Below the pieces are notes generated by a model that did no database searches, was not told where the DNA came from, and saw only the letters and a list, made by a program, of their open reading frames with translations. Below, one piece after another: positions 32,384 to 40,814 of a stretch of DNA of 64,000 bases. Origin of the DNA: WHSW01 sp963740055 (GTDB taxonomy: Bacteria > Actinomycetota > Thermoleophilia > Solirubrobacterales > 70-9); assembly GCA_963740055.1 (NCBI GenBank), contig CAVUCL010000001.1, forward strand, positions 186,001 to 250,000, in the 5' to 3' direction. Within the stretch, counting starts at the first letter, position 1. Each line of letters begins with the position of its first letter. The position numbers and the translations under genes were made by a program.

Positions 32384-34450
32384 TCAGGTCCTCTCGGTCA
32401 CCGTCTCGCAGTTCGGCGAGACCTTGTCCTTGGCGTCGACGGTTGCCCGGTCCTTGCCGCCGCCGCAGTTGACCTTGTCCTTGCCGCCGCCGGCCGCCCG
32501 CAGCCGGTCCTTGCCGCCGTTGCCCTTGAGCTTGTCCTTGCCTCCCGAGCCCTTGAGCTTGTCCTTGCCGGCGCCGCCGCTGAGCTTGTCCTTGCCTCCG
32601 CCGCCCTTGAGCCGATCCTTGCCGCCGGCGCCCTTGAGCTTGTCACGACCGCCGTTGCCCTTCAGCCGGTCGGCTCCGGCCGCCCCGGTGACCAGGTCGG
32701 CGCCGGTTCCGCCGCTCCCGGTGTCGTCGCCGCCGTCACCGGCGACGCAGTCGTCGCCGCCGAGCCCGCTGAGCGAGTCGTCGCCGTCGCCGCCCGAGAT
32801 CCGGTCGGCGCCCTCGGAGCCGCTCAGCGTGTCGGCCTGCGGCGTGCCGTCGACCTTGCGCGCGACCGCACCGCGGCACTCCGCCTCGAGGTCGGAGGCC
32901 TGGAGCTCGGTCGAGCCCATGTCGGTCCCGTCGGCGCCCGCCTGGTTCGGCACCGAGGCGAGGTCGCTGGTCCGCGCCAGGCCGCGCTGGTCGGCGGTGA
33001 GCCCGTTCGCGACGCCGTTGTCGACCGCCGGGCTGAGCAGCGCCGGCAGCTGGGTCTCGGTCGGGCCGCCGTTGTCGGTCAGCGGTCCGAGCATCGGATC
33101 GAGGTTGAGTCGGTTCGAGCCCGCCGGGGCCTCGCTGAAGCTCGACGAGCCGAGGTCCTCGACCAGGCTGAAGCCGAGGACGACGCTGCTGTCGGCGGCC
33201 GTGGCGATGTCGTTGCCACCCTCGACGGCCGTGTTGTCGCCGACCAGGGACGAGCTCAGCTCGGCCGCGTCCTCGCCGTAGACGTTGATGCCGCCGCCGA
33301 CGAAGGCGCTGTTGGCGGCGATCGTCGTGTTCTCGATCGAGAGCGGCGCGCTGGACGAGCCATAGCCATACGCGAGGTTGAGTCCGCCACCGGCCCCGTA
33401 GTAGGGCTCGGTCGCGTCGCCGTCGGAGTCGGCGGAGTTGCCGGAGACGGTCGAGTTGCGGATCGTGCCCGCCGCGGCGATGCCGAGGCCGCCCCCGTCC
33501 CCCGTCGCCCGGTTGCCCGAGATCGTCGAATCGGCGATCTCGATCTGCGAGTCGCCGCCGCTGAGGTCGATGATCACCCCACCGCCGTACTCGGACGGAT
33601 CGGAGGGGCCCTGATCGGCGACGTTCCCGGAGATCGTCGACTCGTCGATCGTCGCGTCGCCGACCAGCACCCCGAGCCCGCCGGCAGCGTCGGTGGCCCG
33701 GTTGCCGGCGATCGTCGACCGCTCGACCGTGACCGGCTCGCCGCTGATCGTGATCAAGCCGCCACCGATCTGCGCATAGTTGTCGCTGATCGTTGTATCG
33801 CGGATCGTCACCTCGCCGCCGAAGCCCGGCCCCGGCGGGCCGCCGGAGATGTTGCCGGTGGCGATTCCGCCGCCGGCGAGTGCATAGCTGTCGGTGATCG
33901 CGCTCTCGGCGACGGTCAGGTCGGCCGCGTAGTAGGTGGGGCCGCTGTAGTCGCCTCCGGACGAGATCGCGCCGCCGAGCATGAACGCACCGCGGGTCAG
34001 GGTGAGGCCGCTGATCGAGACCTCCTCGTTCGGCGTGTCGAAGCCGAACAGCTTGAAGACCCCGGTCGCGTCGACGCCGGAGACGTCGAGCACGTCGGCG
34101 CCCGGGCCCTGGATCTGCGCCTCGTCGGAGACGTAGATCGGCCCGAAGCCGGAGTTGAGCTCGATCTGGCCGCTGACGCTGGAGTCGAAGGTGACCTGGT
34201 CGAGACCGGCGAGCGCGTTTGCGTCGTCGACCGCCTCGCGCAGCGAGCAATCGTCGGCGGCGCAGGTGCCGTCCTGGGTGTCGTCGGTCTTGGTGACCTC
34301 GAACGTGTCCGCCTGCGCGACGGGCGCGAGCAGCATCGCGGCGCCGAGCGCGGCGCCGGTGCCGGCGGCGACTCGGCTGGGGCGACCCGGACGCCGTTGC
34401 TGACGCTCGATCATCTGCTGACGACGCCTGCGCAACTGTCTCGCCGACAT
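32384..34450 (-). CDS. secreted CSLREA-domain parallel beta-helix protein with Lys-rich RTX-like tail
   Basis: About 688 residues. An Arg-rich N-terminus with an alanine-rich signal (GAALGAAMLLAPVAQA) leads to export. Next is the CSLREA block (CAADDCSLREAVDDANAL), then ~350 residues of parallel beta-helix repeats (recurrent TISGN, STISGNRATG, NTTIAANSA). The C-terminal ~150 residues are tandem Gly-rich nonapeptides that start acidic (GGDGDDSLSG) and become lysine-rich (GGKDKLKG). Likely a surface or extracellular adhesin-like protein. ATG 34450 has AGGGAG seven bases upstream; GTG 34456 is the alternative. Confidence 0.85.
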   Translation of the reverse strand: MSARQLRRRRQQMIERQQRRPGRPSRVAAGTGAALGAAMLLAPVAQADTFEVTKTDDTQDGTCAADDCSLREAVDDANALAGLDQVTFDSSVSGQIELNSGFGPIYVSDEAQIQGPGADVLDVSGVDATGVFKLFGFDTPNEEVSISGLTLTRGAFMLGGAISSGGDYSGPTYYAADLTVAESAITDSYALAGGGIATGNISGGPPGPGFGGEVTIRDTTISDNYAQIGGGLITISGEPVTVERSTIAGNRATDAAGGLGVLVGDATIDESTISGNVADQGPSDPSEYGGGVIIDLSGGDSQIEIADSTISGNRATGDGGGLGIAAAGTIRNSTVSGNSADSDGDATEPYYGAGGGLNLAYGYGSSSAPLSIENTTIAANSAFVGGGINVYGEDAAELSSSLVGDNTAVEGGNDIATAADSSVVLGFSLVEDLGSSSFSEAPAGSNRLNLDPMLGPLTDNGGPTETQLPALLSPAVDNGVANGLTADQRGLARTSDLASVPNQAGADGTDMGSTELQASDLEAECRGAVARKVDGTPQADTLSGSEGADRISGGDGDDSLSGLGGDDCVAGDGGDDTGSGGTGADLVTGAAGADRLKGNGGRDKLKGAGGKDRLKGGGGKDKLSGGAGKDKLKGSGGKDKLKGNGGKDRLRAAGGGKDKVNCGGGKDRATVDAKDKVSPNCETVTERT
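32445..32690 (-). repeat. tandem ~27-bp repeats encoding lysine-rich nonapeptides
   Basis: About eight or nine units encode variations of G-x-G-G-K-D-K-L-K. At DNA level, CTTGAGCTTGTCCTTGCC recurs at about 27-base spacing on the plus strand. The units are similar enough to be prone to recombination and to assembly collapse. Confidence 0.8.
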
Positions 34451-34496
34451 ACCCACGCTCCCTGCTACTCGGACTTGCCCCTTCAGCGGCGCGAAT

Positions 34497-34925
34497 CTAA
34501 CCGTTTTCGCCGGACGGCGTCAAGCCGTCCAGGCGCTCGCGCAACTCGCCCAGGTCGAAGCCCTCGACCCGCTCCGCGATCGCGCGCCGGCGGCGCTCGC
34601 CGAGCCGCCGCTGGAGCCGCGCCGCCTCCTCCCCCTCGGCCCGCTCGAGCCGCTCGCTGAGCTCCTCGATCCCCTCACCCGCGCCAGCGGCCGGCTTCGC
34701 GGCGTTCCCCGGTTCGGTGCCTGTCGCGCCCTCGTCGGGCGCCGGCGACTGTTCTTCGCCGTCCCCCGCGCGGGCCGCGCCCTGCTCGGCCGGGGCCGGC
34801 GCGGCGGCCGGCTGCTCGGCCGCCGGCGCGGCGGCCGGCTGCTCGGCCGCCGGCTCGTCGCCGCAGCCGCCGATCGCCGTCGCCGCGGCGGCGAGCGCGA
34901 GCGCGGTACGGGCGCGGGCGCTCAT
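34497..34925 (-). CDS. putative lipoprotein with Ala/Pro/Glu repeats
   Basis: 142 residues. Signal peptide with lipobox (AATAIGGCGD), then a low-complexity spacer with repeats of PAAEQPAAA, then a charged helical region (ELSERLERAEGEEAARLQRR). Probably a lipid-anchored, extended surface or periplasm-like protein with a coiled-coil end. It overlaps the acyl-AMP ligase stop by ATGA (34922-34925), so the two are coupled. A -10-like TAGATT at 34494-34499, over its stop codon, may serve the next gene. Confidence 0.75.
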   Translation of the reverse strand: MSARARTALALAAAATAIGGCGDEPAAEQPAAAPAAEQPAAAPAPAEQGAARAGDGEEQSPAPDEGATGTEPGNAAKPAAGAGEGIEELSERLERAEGEEAARLQRRLGERRRRAIAERVEGFDLGELRERLDGLTPSGENG

Positions 34926-36688
34926 CCGCCCACGCGCTCCCAGGCCGCGATCGCGTCGAGCTCGTCGCGGCGGAAGAGCTCGGCGCAGTGCGCGCGGCGG
35001 ATCTTGCCGCTCGAGGTGCGCGGGATCGTCCGCGGGGCGAGCAGGCGGATCGAGTCGAGGCGCAGCTCGTGCGCACGCTCGACCGCCGCCGCGACCGGCT
35101 CGAAGACGTCGTCGTATCCCTCGTCGCGCGGTCGCGCCTCGGCGGCGAGCACCAGCCGGGTCGCGTCCCCCTCGCCGACCGTGAACGCGGCCGCGGCGCT
35201 CGGGCGCAACGCCTCCGACCCGCGCTCGGCGGTGCGCTCGACGTCGGTCGGATAGGCGGCCCGGCCGTCAATGACGAGAATCTCCGACGTGCGTCCGGTG
35301 ACGTAGAGCTCGTCCTCGTGGACGAAGCCGAGGTCGCCGGTGCGCAGGAACGGCCCGGGGCCGTCGGCGAGCCGGGCGCCGAAGGTCGCGGCGCTCTCCG
35401 CCTCGCGAGCGAAGTAGCCGGCGGCGACGCTCGGGCCCTGGACCCAGATCTCGCCGATCGTGCCCGCGGCCGCCTCCTCGCGACTCTCCGGGTCGACGAT
35501 CGCCACCCGGGCGCCCGGGCCCGGCCGTCCGCAGGCGGTGACCGCGCGCGACCCGGCGCCAGGCTCGGCGGTGGCGAAGCGCCCCTGCTCGAGCGCGCGG
35601 CGATCGGCCCGCTGCACGTTCGGAGCCGCCTCCTTGACCCCGCCGGTGACCATCAGCGTCGCCTCGGCGAGGCCGTAGCACGGGTAGAACGCCTGGCGGC
35701 GGAAGCCGTGGGGCTCGTAGGCGGCGCAGAACGCGTCCATCGTCTCCGGCTTGACCAGCTCGGCGCCGGTGTAGGCAAGCTCCCAGCCGGAGAGGTCGAG
35801 CCCCTCGCGCTCGGCGGCGGGCACGCGACGCACGGCGAGGTCGTAGGCGAAGTCCGGGCCGCCGCTGCGGGTCGCGCCGCGGCGCGAGATCGCCTCGAGC
35901 CAGCTCAGCGGCCGGACGAGGAAGCTGACCGGTGACATCAGGGTCGTGTGCCCGGCCCAGTAGATCGGCTGGAAGATCCCCCCGACGAGGCCGAGGTCGT
36001 GGTAGGGCGGCAGCCACATCAGGCCGCCGCTGCCGGTGTCGAACTCGAACGCACCCTCGATGAAGCGGCAGTTGTCGATCAGGTTCGCGTGCGTGACCAT
36101 GACCCCGCGCGGGACCCCGGTCGAGCCCGAGGTGTACTGGAGCACGGCGACGTCGCCGCTCGCGGTCGCGGGCTCGGACCAGTCGCCGGCGGCGCCGAAG
36201 CTGGTGGTGTCGGTGGCGACGAAAGTCGGCGGCTCGGCCGGCGGATCGGTGGCGAGCAGCTCACGCAGCGTCCCCTGGATCGCCCCGGGGCTGAGGATCG
36301 CCCGCGGACGGGCGTCGGCGGCGATCGTGCGGATCCGCGGCCCCGCGTACTCGCGGCCCGGATCGGGGGGCGGCGACGGGACCGCGATCACGCCCGCGTA
36401 GATGCATCCGAACAGCGCCTCGATGCACTCCAGCCCCGGCGGATAGGAGAGCAGCGCCCGCTCCCCCGCGAGCCCGAGCGCCTGCAGCGCGCCGGCGATC
36501 TCGCGCGCGCGGCGGTCGAGCGCGCCGAAGCCGAGGCGTCCGCTCTCCTGCCCGTCGTGGCCGAGGAAGGTGAAGGCCTCGTGCTCGGGCAGCTCGGCGG
36601 CGCGCCGGGCGAGGATCTCGTAGAAGGTCGCGCCCGGCGTCGCCTCGGCGGCGCCGGGTCCGGCCGCTGATCTGAGCTCGGTCGTCAC
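34922..36688 (-). CDS. fatty-acyl-AMP ligase (FadD32/FAAL-type)
   Basis: 588 residues from GTG 36688 (ribosome site GGCAGGA). ANL-superfamily motifs: LQYTSGSTGVPRGVMVTH (P-loop), WLPPYHDLGLVGGI, SGGPDFAYDLAVRR (FAAL-typical), YGLAEATLMVTGG, LRTGDLGF and the C-terminal lysine SSGKIRR. FAALs activate fatty acids as acyl-adenylates for loading on polyketide or peptide carrier proteins rather than on CoA. No carrier protein or PKS is in the window. Coupling to a lipoprotein gene is unusual. Confidence 0.88.
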   Translation of the reverse strand: MTTELRSAAGPGAAEATPGATFYEILARRAAELPEHEAFTFLGHDGQESGRLGFGALDRRAREIAGALQALGLAGERALLSYPPGLECIEALFGCIYAGVIAVPSPPPDPGREYAGPRIRTIAADARPRAILSPGAIQGTLRELLATDPPAEPPTFVATDTTSFGAAGDWSEPATASGDVAVLQYTSGSTGVPRGVMVTHANLIDNCRFIEGAFEFDTGSGGLMWLPPYHDLGLVGGIFQPIYWAGHTTLMSPVSFLVRPLSWLEAISRRGATRSGGPDFAYDLAVRRVPAAEREGLDLSGWELAYTGAELVKPETMDAFCAAYEPHGFRRQAFYPCYGLAEATLMVTGGVKEAAPNVQRADRRALEQGRFATAEPGAGSRAVTACGRPGPGARVAIVDPESREEAAAGTIGEIWVQGPSVAAGYFAREAESAATFGARLADGPGPFLRTGDLGFVHEDELYVTGRTSEILVIDGRAAYPTDVERTAERGSEALRPSAAAAFTVGEGDATRLVLAAEARPRDEGYDDVFEPVAAAVERAHELRLDSIRLLAPRTIPRTSSGKIRRAHCAELFRRDELDAIAAWERVGG

Positions 36689-36769
36689 ATCCTGCCTTCG
36701 TCCGGGTCCAGTGGACGGCGATGGTGGCAAATCCCTCGCCCGCCCGCGACGGCGGGGCGAGATTCCCGC

Positions 36770-37639
36770 CTAGGTCGGCACGCGGGCGCCGACGATCCAG
36801 ACCGAGGCCGGGGCGAAGACCCCGTCGGGCCGCGCCAGCTCCGCGTAGGCCTCGCGCAGGGCCGCCTGGATCTCGGACCGGAGCCGGTCGGCCTCGGTGC
36901 CGGCGAGGCGGATCAGCTCGCCCGCCGGCCCGATCGACATCACCAGCTCGACCGCGTCGTCGAGCTCGTCGCCCATCCGATAGGCGATGTCACAGCGGCG
37001 CAGCGTGATCTCCTCGAAACCCGCGTGGAGGAGGATCTCGGAGACCGTGTCGGCGTTCGCCATCGAGAACGGCCCCGGACCGCACTTGGGCTCGTCGGTC
37101 TCCTCGGGCTCGTCGAGGAAGCGCTCGACGACGAGCTCGCCGCGGTGCAGCCAATCGTTGTCGAGCTTTCGCCGCCAGACGATCATGCACAGCCGCGCGC
37201 CCGGTCCGAGCGCGGCGCGGACGTTGCGAAGCGCCGGCACCGGGGCGGCGAAGAACATCGTCCCCATGCGCGAGAACGCGTAATCGAACCCCTGTCCCAG
37301 GTCGGCCACCTGGGCGTCGCCGACCAGATAGGAGACGTTCGCCGCCCCGGCTGCGGCGGCCTCCGAGCGGGCGTACTCGACGAAGCGATCGCCGGCGTCG
37401 ATGCCGACGACCTCGCCCTCGGGCCCGACCAGCTCCGCGAGCCGCAGCGTCGTGTCGCCGAGGCCGCAGCCGATGTCGAGCACCCGCGCTCCCGCCGCCG
37501 GGGGGTGGTCGCGCAGCGCCTGCTCGGAGAAGGGCGCGAGCTGGGTCGTGACCACGTCGCGAAACGCGAGCCAGCGGTCGAACAGGACGCCGCTCCAGGC
37601 TTCGACGGCCTCCTCGTTCATCGGCGCCACCCGGGGCAT
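36770..37639 (-). CDS. class I SAM-dependent methyltransferase
   Basis: 289 residues. SAM-binding motif I VLDIGCGLGDTTLRLAE, acidic loop GIDAGDRFVE, then GDAQVADLGQGFDYAFSRMG. Closest in style to UbiE/COQ5-like enzymes; substrate unknown. ATG 37639 is seven bases after TAGGCT, so leaderless; ATG 37621 is an internal alternative. The groEL terminator separates it from the chaperonin operon. Confidence 0.88.
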   Translation of the reverse strand: MPRVAPMNEEAVEAWSGVLFDRWLAFRDVVTTQLAPFSEQALRDHPPAAGARVLDIGCGLGDTTLRLAELVGPEGEVVGIDAGDRFVEYARSEAAAAGAANVSYLVGDAQVADLGQGFDYAFSRMGTMFFAAPVPALRNVRAALGPGARLCMIVWRRKLDNDWLHRGELVVERFLDEPEETDEPKCGPGPFSMANADTVSEILLHAGFEEITLRRCDIAYRMGDELDDAVELVMSIGPAGELIRLAGTEADRLRSEIQAALREAYAELARPDGVFAPASVWIVGARVPT

Positions 37640-37671
37640 GACCACGAGCCTAACGCCGGCGCCGCGGCCGC

Positions 37672-37707
37672 GAACGAAAGAGGGCCCGGCGCGATGCCGG
37701 GCCCTCT
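37672..37707 (-). terminator. terminator after groEL
   Basis: AGAGGGCCCGGC (37679-37690) pairs perfectly with GCCGGGCCCTCT (37696-37707) around a five-base loop. On the minus strand it is followed by TTTCGTT, a short U-tract. It lies 44 bases after the groEL stop. Confidence 0.8.
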
Positions 37708-37750
37708 GGAAAGCTGCCACCGCTCGGGTGGCGGTCGCCGGTGGCGACGC

Positions 37751-39382
37751 TTACATCATCCCGCCCATGTCGGGCATGCCACCGCCGGGCATCCCGCCGC
37801 CGTCCTTCTCGGGCGGCTCGGCGACGATCGCCTCGGTGGTGAGGATGTTCTTCGCGATCGAGGCGGCGTTCTGCAGCGCCGAACGCGTGACCATGGTCGG
37901 GTCGATGACGCCGTCCTTGATCAGGTCGCCGTAGTCGCCGGTGTCGGCGTTCAGACCCTCGCCCGGCTTCAGGCCGCGGATCTTCTCGACCACCACCGAG
38001 CCCTCGAGCCCCGAGTTCTCGGAGATCTGGCGGATCGGCTCCTCGAGCGACTTGCGGATGATCTCCGCCCCGGTCGCCTCGTCCGGACCGAGGTCCTTCG
38101 GATCGATCGACTCCTGGGCGTTGAGCAGGGCGACCCCGCCACCGGGGACGATGCCCTCCTCGAGCGCCGCCCGGGTCGCCTGCAGAGCGTCCTCGACGCG
38201 GTGCTTCTTCTCCTTCATCTCGGTCTCGGTGGCGGCGCCGACCTTGACCACGGCGACCCCGCCCGCGAGCTTCGCCAGGCGCTCCTGGAGCTTCTCGCGG
38301 TCGAAATCGGAGTCCGTGTTCTCGATCTCGGAGCGGATCTGGTTGATCCGGCCCTCGATCTGCTCCTTCTCACCCGCGCCGTCGATGATCGTCGCCGTGT
38401 CCTTGGAGACGACGATGCGACGGGCGCGGCCCAGCTGCGAGACCTGCGTGTTCTCGAGCTTCAGCCCCATCTCCTCGGTGATCACCTCGCCACCGCTGAG
38501 GATCGCGATGTCCTCGAGCATCCGCTTGCGGCGGTCACCGAAGCCGGGGGCCTTGACCGCGACGCCGGTGAAGGTGCCGCGGAGCTTGTTGACGACCAGG
38601 GTCGCCAGGGTCTCGCCCTCGACGTCCTCGGCGATGATCGCCAGCGGCTTGCCCGCCTGCATCACCTGTTCGAGGATCGGCAGGATGTCGCGCACAGAGC
38701 CGATCTTCTGGTTCGCGATCAGGATGTAGGGGTCCTCGAGGACCGCCTCCATGCGCTCCTGGTCGGTGACCATGTACGGCGAGATGTAGCCCTTGTCGAA
38801 CTGCATCCCCTCGGTGAACTCCAGCTCCATGCCGAAGGTCTGGCCCTCCTCGACGTTGACGACGCCGTCCTTGCCGACCTTCTCGATCGCGTCCGCGATC
38901 ACGTTGCCGATCTCCTCGTCGGCGGCCGAGATCGCGGCGACGCGGGCGATCTGCTCCTTGCCCTCGATCTCCTTCGACTGCTGACCGCGCAGGTGATCGA
39001 CGACCTGGTCGACCGCGCTCTCGATCCCGCGCCGCAGCGCGAGTGGGTTGGCGCCGGCGGCGACGTTCTTGAGCCCGTGACGGACGATCGTCTGGGCGAG
39101 CAGCGTCGCCGTCGTCGTCCCGTCACCGGCGACGTCGTTGGTCGCCGTGGCGACCTCGCGGACGAGCTGGGCGCCCTGGTTCTCGAATACGTCCTCGATC
39201 TCGATCTCGCGGGCGATCGTCACCCCGTCGTTGGTGATCGTCGGGGCGCCGAACTTCTTGTCGAGGACGACGTAGCGGCCCTTCGGGCCGAGCGTGACCT
39301 TGACCGCGTTGGCGACCGCGTCGACGCCGTTCTGCAGCGCGCCGCGTGCCTCCGCTTCGTACTTGAGCTCCTTGTGAGCCAT
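37751..39382 (-). CDS. groEL: 60-kDa chaperonin GroEL
   Basis: 543 residues, the standard size. Contains LGPKGRYVVLDKKFG, TNDGVTIAREIE, the ATP-site motif VAGDGTTTATLL and the chaperonin signature region GIVPGGGVALLNAQ; it ends in the usual GGM-rich tail (GGGMPGGGMPDMGGMM). Start ATG 39382 with AGGAGG about 11 bases upstream. Second gene of the groES-groEL operon, 88 bases after groES, under CIRCE control and ended by the hairpin downstream. Confidence 0.97.
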   Translation of the reverse strand: MAHKELKYEAEARGALQNGVDAVANAVKVTLGPKGRYVVLDKKFGAPTITNDGVTIAREIEIEDVFENQGAQLVREVATATNDVAGDGTTTATLLAQTIVRHGLKNVAAGANPLALRRGIESAVDQVVDHLRGQQSKEIEGKEQIARVAAISAADEEIGNVIADAIEKVGKDGVVNVEEGQTFGMELEFTEGMQFDKGYISPYMVTDQERMEAVLEDPYILIANQKIGSVRDILPILEQVMQAGKPLAIIAEDVEGETLATLVVNKLRGTFTGVAVKAPGFGDRRKRMLEDIAILSGGEVITEEMGLKLENTQVSQLGRARRIVVSKDTATIIDGAGEKEQIEGRINQIRSEIENTDSDFDREKLQERLAKLAGGVAVVKVGAATETEMKEKKHRVEDALQATRAALEEGIVPGGGVALLNAQESIDPKDLGPDEATGAEIIRKSLEEPIRQISENSGLEGSVVVEKIRGLKPGEGLNADTGDYGDLIKDGVIDPTMVTRSALQNAASIAKNILTTEAIVAEPPEKDGGGMPGGGMPDMGGMM

Positions 39383-39470
39383 GTGAATCAGTTCCTCCTG
39401 TTTCTCAAATCAGTGAGTAAGCCGGCTCAACAGCGCCGGGGCTCGGCTTCGGCCTTCGGCCTCCGCCTCG

Positions 39471-39761
39471 CTAGACGACCTTTGCGAGGACGTCTGACTC
39501 GCGCAGCACGAGCAGGTCATCGCCGTCGACCTTGATCTCGGTGCCGCCGTACTTGCTGTAGAGGACCTCGTCGCCCTCGGAGACGTCGAGCGGGATCCGC
39601 TTCTCGCCGTCCTCGTCCCAGGCGCCTTGGCCGACCGCGACTACCTTGCCCTTCTGCGGCTTCTCCTTCGCCGTGTCGGGCAGCACGATGCCGCTGGCCG
39701 TCGTCTCCTCCTCCTCGATCGCCTTGACGATCAGCCGATCGCCGAGGGGCTGCAGATTCAT
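39471..39761 (-). CDS. groES: 10-kDa co-chaperonin GroES
   Basis: 96 residues with PLGDRLIVKAIEEEETTASGI, KPQKGKVVAVGQG and GDEVLYSKYGGTEIKVDG, the GroES mobile loop and core. Caps GroEL. ATG 39761 has GGAGGT and AGGA upstream. First gene of the operon; the CIRCE element lies about 40 bases before it. Confidence 0.97.
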   Translation of the reverse strand: MNLQPLGDRLIVKAIEEEETTASGIVLPDTAKEKPQKGKVVAVGQGAWDEDGEKRIPLDVSEGDEVLYSKYGGTEIKVDGDDLLVLRESDVLAKVV

Positions 39762-39800
39762 TCCTGAGTACCTCCGTGGTGGTGTTCCAAAGCTTCGTCG

Positions 39801-39827
39801 TTGGCACTCTACAGACGGGAGTGCCAA
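39801..39827 (-). promoter_or_regulatory. CIRCE element (HrcA operator) upstream of groES
   Basis: TTGGCACTC (39801-39809), a nine-base spacer, then GAGTGCCAA (39819-39827): a perfect inverted repeat with the exact CIRCE geometry. The consensus TTAGCACTC has one base changed symmetrically in both arms. HrcA should repress the operon until heat shock. A TAGAGT -10-like box lies within it on the minus strand. hrcA is not in the window. Confidence 0.92.
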
Positions 39828-39898
39828 AGACCGGGGGCCAGTGTAGCGACCGCGCGCCGCGTTTCGATGGATCTGAGCAGTACGGACTTAGATCCCGC

Positions 39899-40375
39899 TC
39901 AGTCGGAAGCGAGCAGGCGGACGCCCAGCAGCTCGGCCATCCCGTCGCCGCCGGTGCGCATGACCCAGTCGTGGTTGGCGACGAACACCGGCCGCAACAG
40001 CGGCGCGAGTGCGGTCATCCAGCGCTTCGTCGTCGCCACGTTCCACTCGTAGAGCACCGCGGTGATGCCGTCCTGCTCGAACAGCCGCCAGCGGCCGGTT
40101 CCGCTGAGCGCGCCGAAGGCGTCGGCCTCGATCAAGCGTGGCTTCTCGATCACCCGGGTGCGCGCCTCGAAGACGAGGTCGTAGGGCAGCTTCGAGCGCC
40201 AGGTGAGGCGCGAGTGCGAGCCGACGCCGATCTCGTCGCCGGGATCGAGCTCGACCACCTCCCGCACCCCGCGCCACCAGCTCGGCCAGGCGCGCTGGTC
40301 GTAGATCGCGTCCCAGACCGGCTCGCGCGGCGAGTCGAGCAGCCAGGTGCTGAGGAAGCGGTACTCGCGCCCCAC
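39899..40375 (-). CDS. SRPBCC (START/polyketide-cyclase-like) protein
   Basis: 158 residues. Pattern of a ligand-binding helix-grip fold: YRFLSTWLLDSPREPVWDAIYD, PSWWRGVREVVELDPGD, GRWRLFEQDGITAVLYEWNV. Substrate unknown. GTG 40375 lies five bases after the stop of the ASCH gene, so they form one unit. The longer frame upstream reads through the ASCH gene in another frame and is rejected. Confidence 0.8.
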   Translation of the reverse strand: MGREYRFLSTWLLDSPREPVWDAIYDQRAWPSWWRGVREVVELDPGDEIGVGSHSRLTWRSKLPYDLVFEARTRVIEKPRLIEADAFGALSGTGRWRLFEQDGITAVLYEWNVATTKRWMTALAPLLRPVFVANHDWVMRTGGDGMAELLGVRLLASD

Positions 40376-40380
40376 CGCGC

Positions 40381-40788
40381 TCAGTTGCGCGACGGCGTCT
40401 CGCCGTTGCCGAACTGGGCGCCGTGCGGAGTCTCGATCACCTGCGAGAAGCGGACCACGGTCACCGTCTCCTCGAGAGCGATCTCGCGGCCGTAGATCTG
40501 GCGCATGAAGCCGAGCGTCTCCTCGACCCGCCTGAACTCGGGGTTGTCGTGCTCGATGTCGCGCGGCGAGAGGTCCTTCGCGCGCTTGACCTCGACGTCG
40601 TCGATGACCGCGGTGAAGATCTTCTCGCGCGGGCTGTGCTGATGGCCGACCGTGATCCAGACGAGCTGCCCGCGCTCGTACTTGCTCGCCTTGTCGCCGA
40701 GCCGGATCGTCGCCGTCTTGCGACCGCGCTTGAGCTGGTCGACGAACGCGGGCGAGAAGAAGTTGAGCGCGTAGAGGCCCCGGGGCAT
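40381..40788 (-). CDS. ASCH-domain protein
   Basis: 135 residues. Contains the ASCH core: ALNFFSPAFVDQLKRGRKTATIRLGD near the N-terminus, and the GQLVWITVG strand. ASCH domains are predicted RNA-binding or RNA-modifying modules, and some hydrolyse N4-acetylcytidine. The exact role here is unknown. In an apparent unit pcm-ASCH-SRPBCC on the minus strand. Confidence 0.82.
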   Translation of the reverse strand: MPRGLYALNFFSPAFVDQLKRGRKTATIRLGDKASKYERGQLVWITVGHQHSPREKIFTAVIDDVEVKRAKDLSPRDIEHDNPEFRRVEETLGFMRQIYGREIALEETVTVVRFSQVIETPHGAQFGNGETPSRN

Positions 40789-40814
40789 CGCGGCGTGAGA
40801 CTATCGCGCGCCGT

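Noticed and set aside
32445..32690. A CRISPR-like array
   Set aside because: The repeats are 27 bases, contiguous without spacers, in frame, and encode Gly/Lys nonapeptides.
39383..39470. A fourth copy of the in-gene palindromic element between groES and groEL
   Set aside because: It contains GGCC-GAA-GGCC and similar composition, but lacks the GGA-AGC-GAA-GCT-GAG core and is not coding.
37025..39535. A 836-residue frame antisense to groEL/groES and the methyltransferase
   Set aside because: In GC-rich coding DNA the antisense frame often lacks stops. It has no domain and would cover three solid genes.
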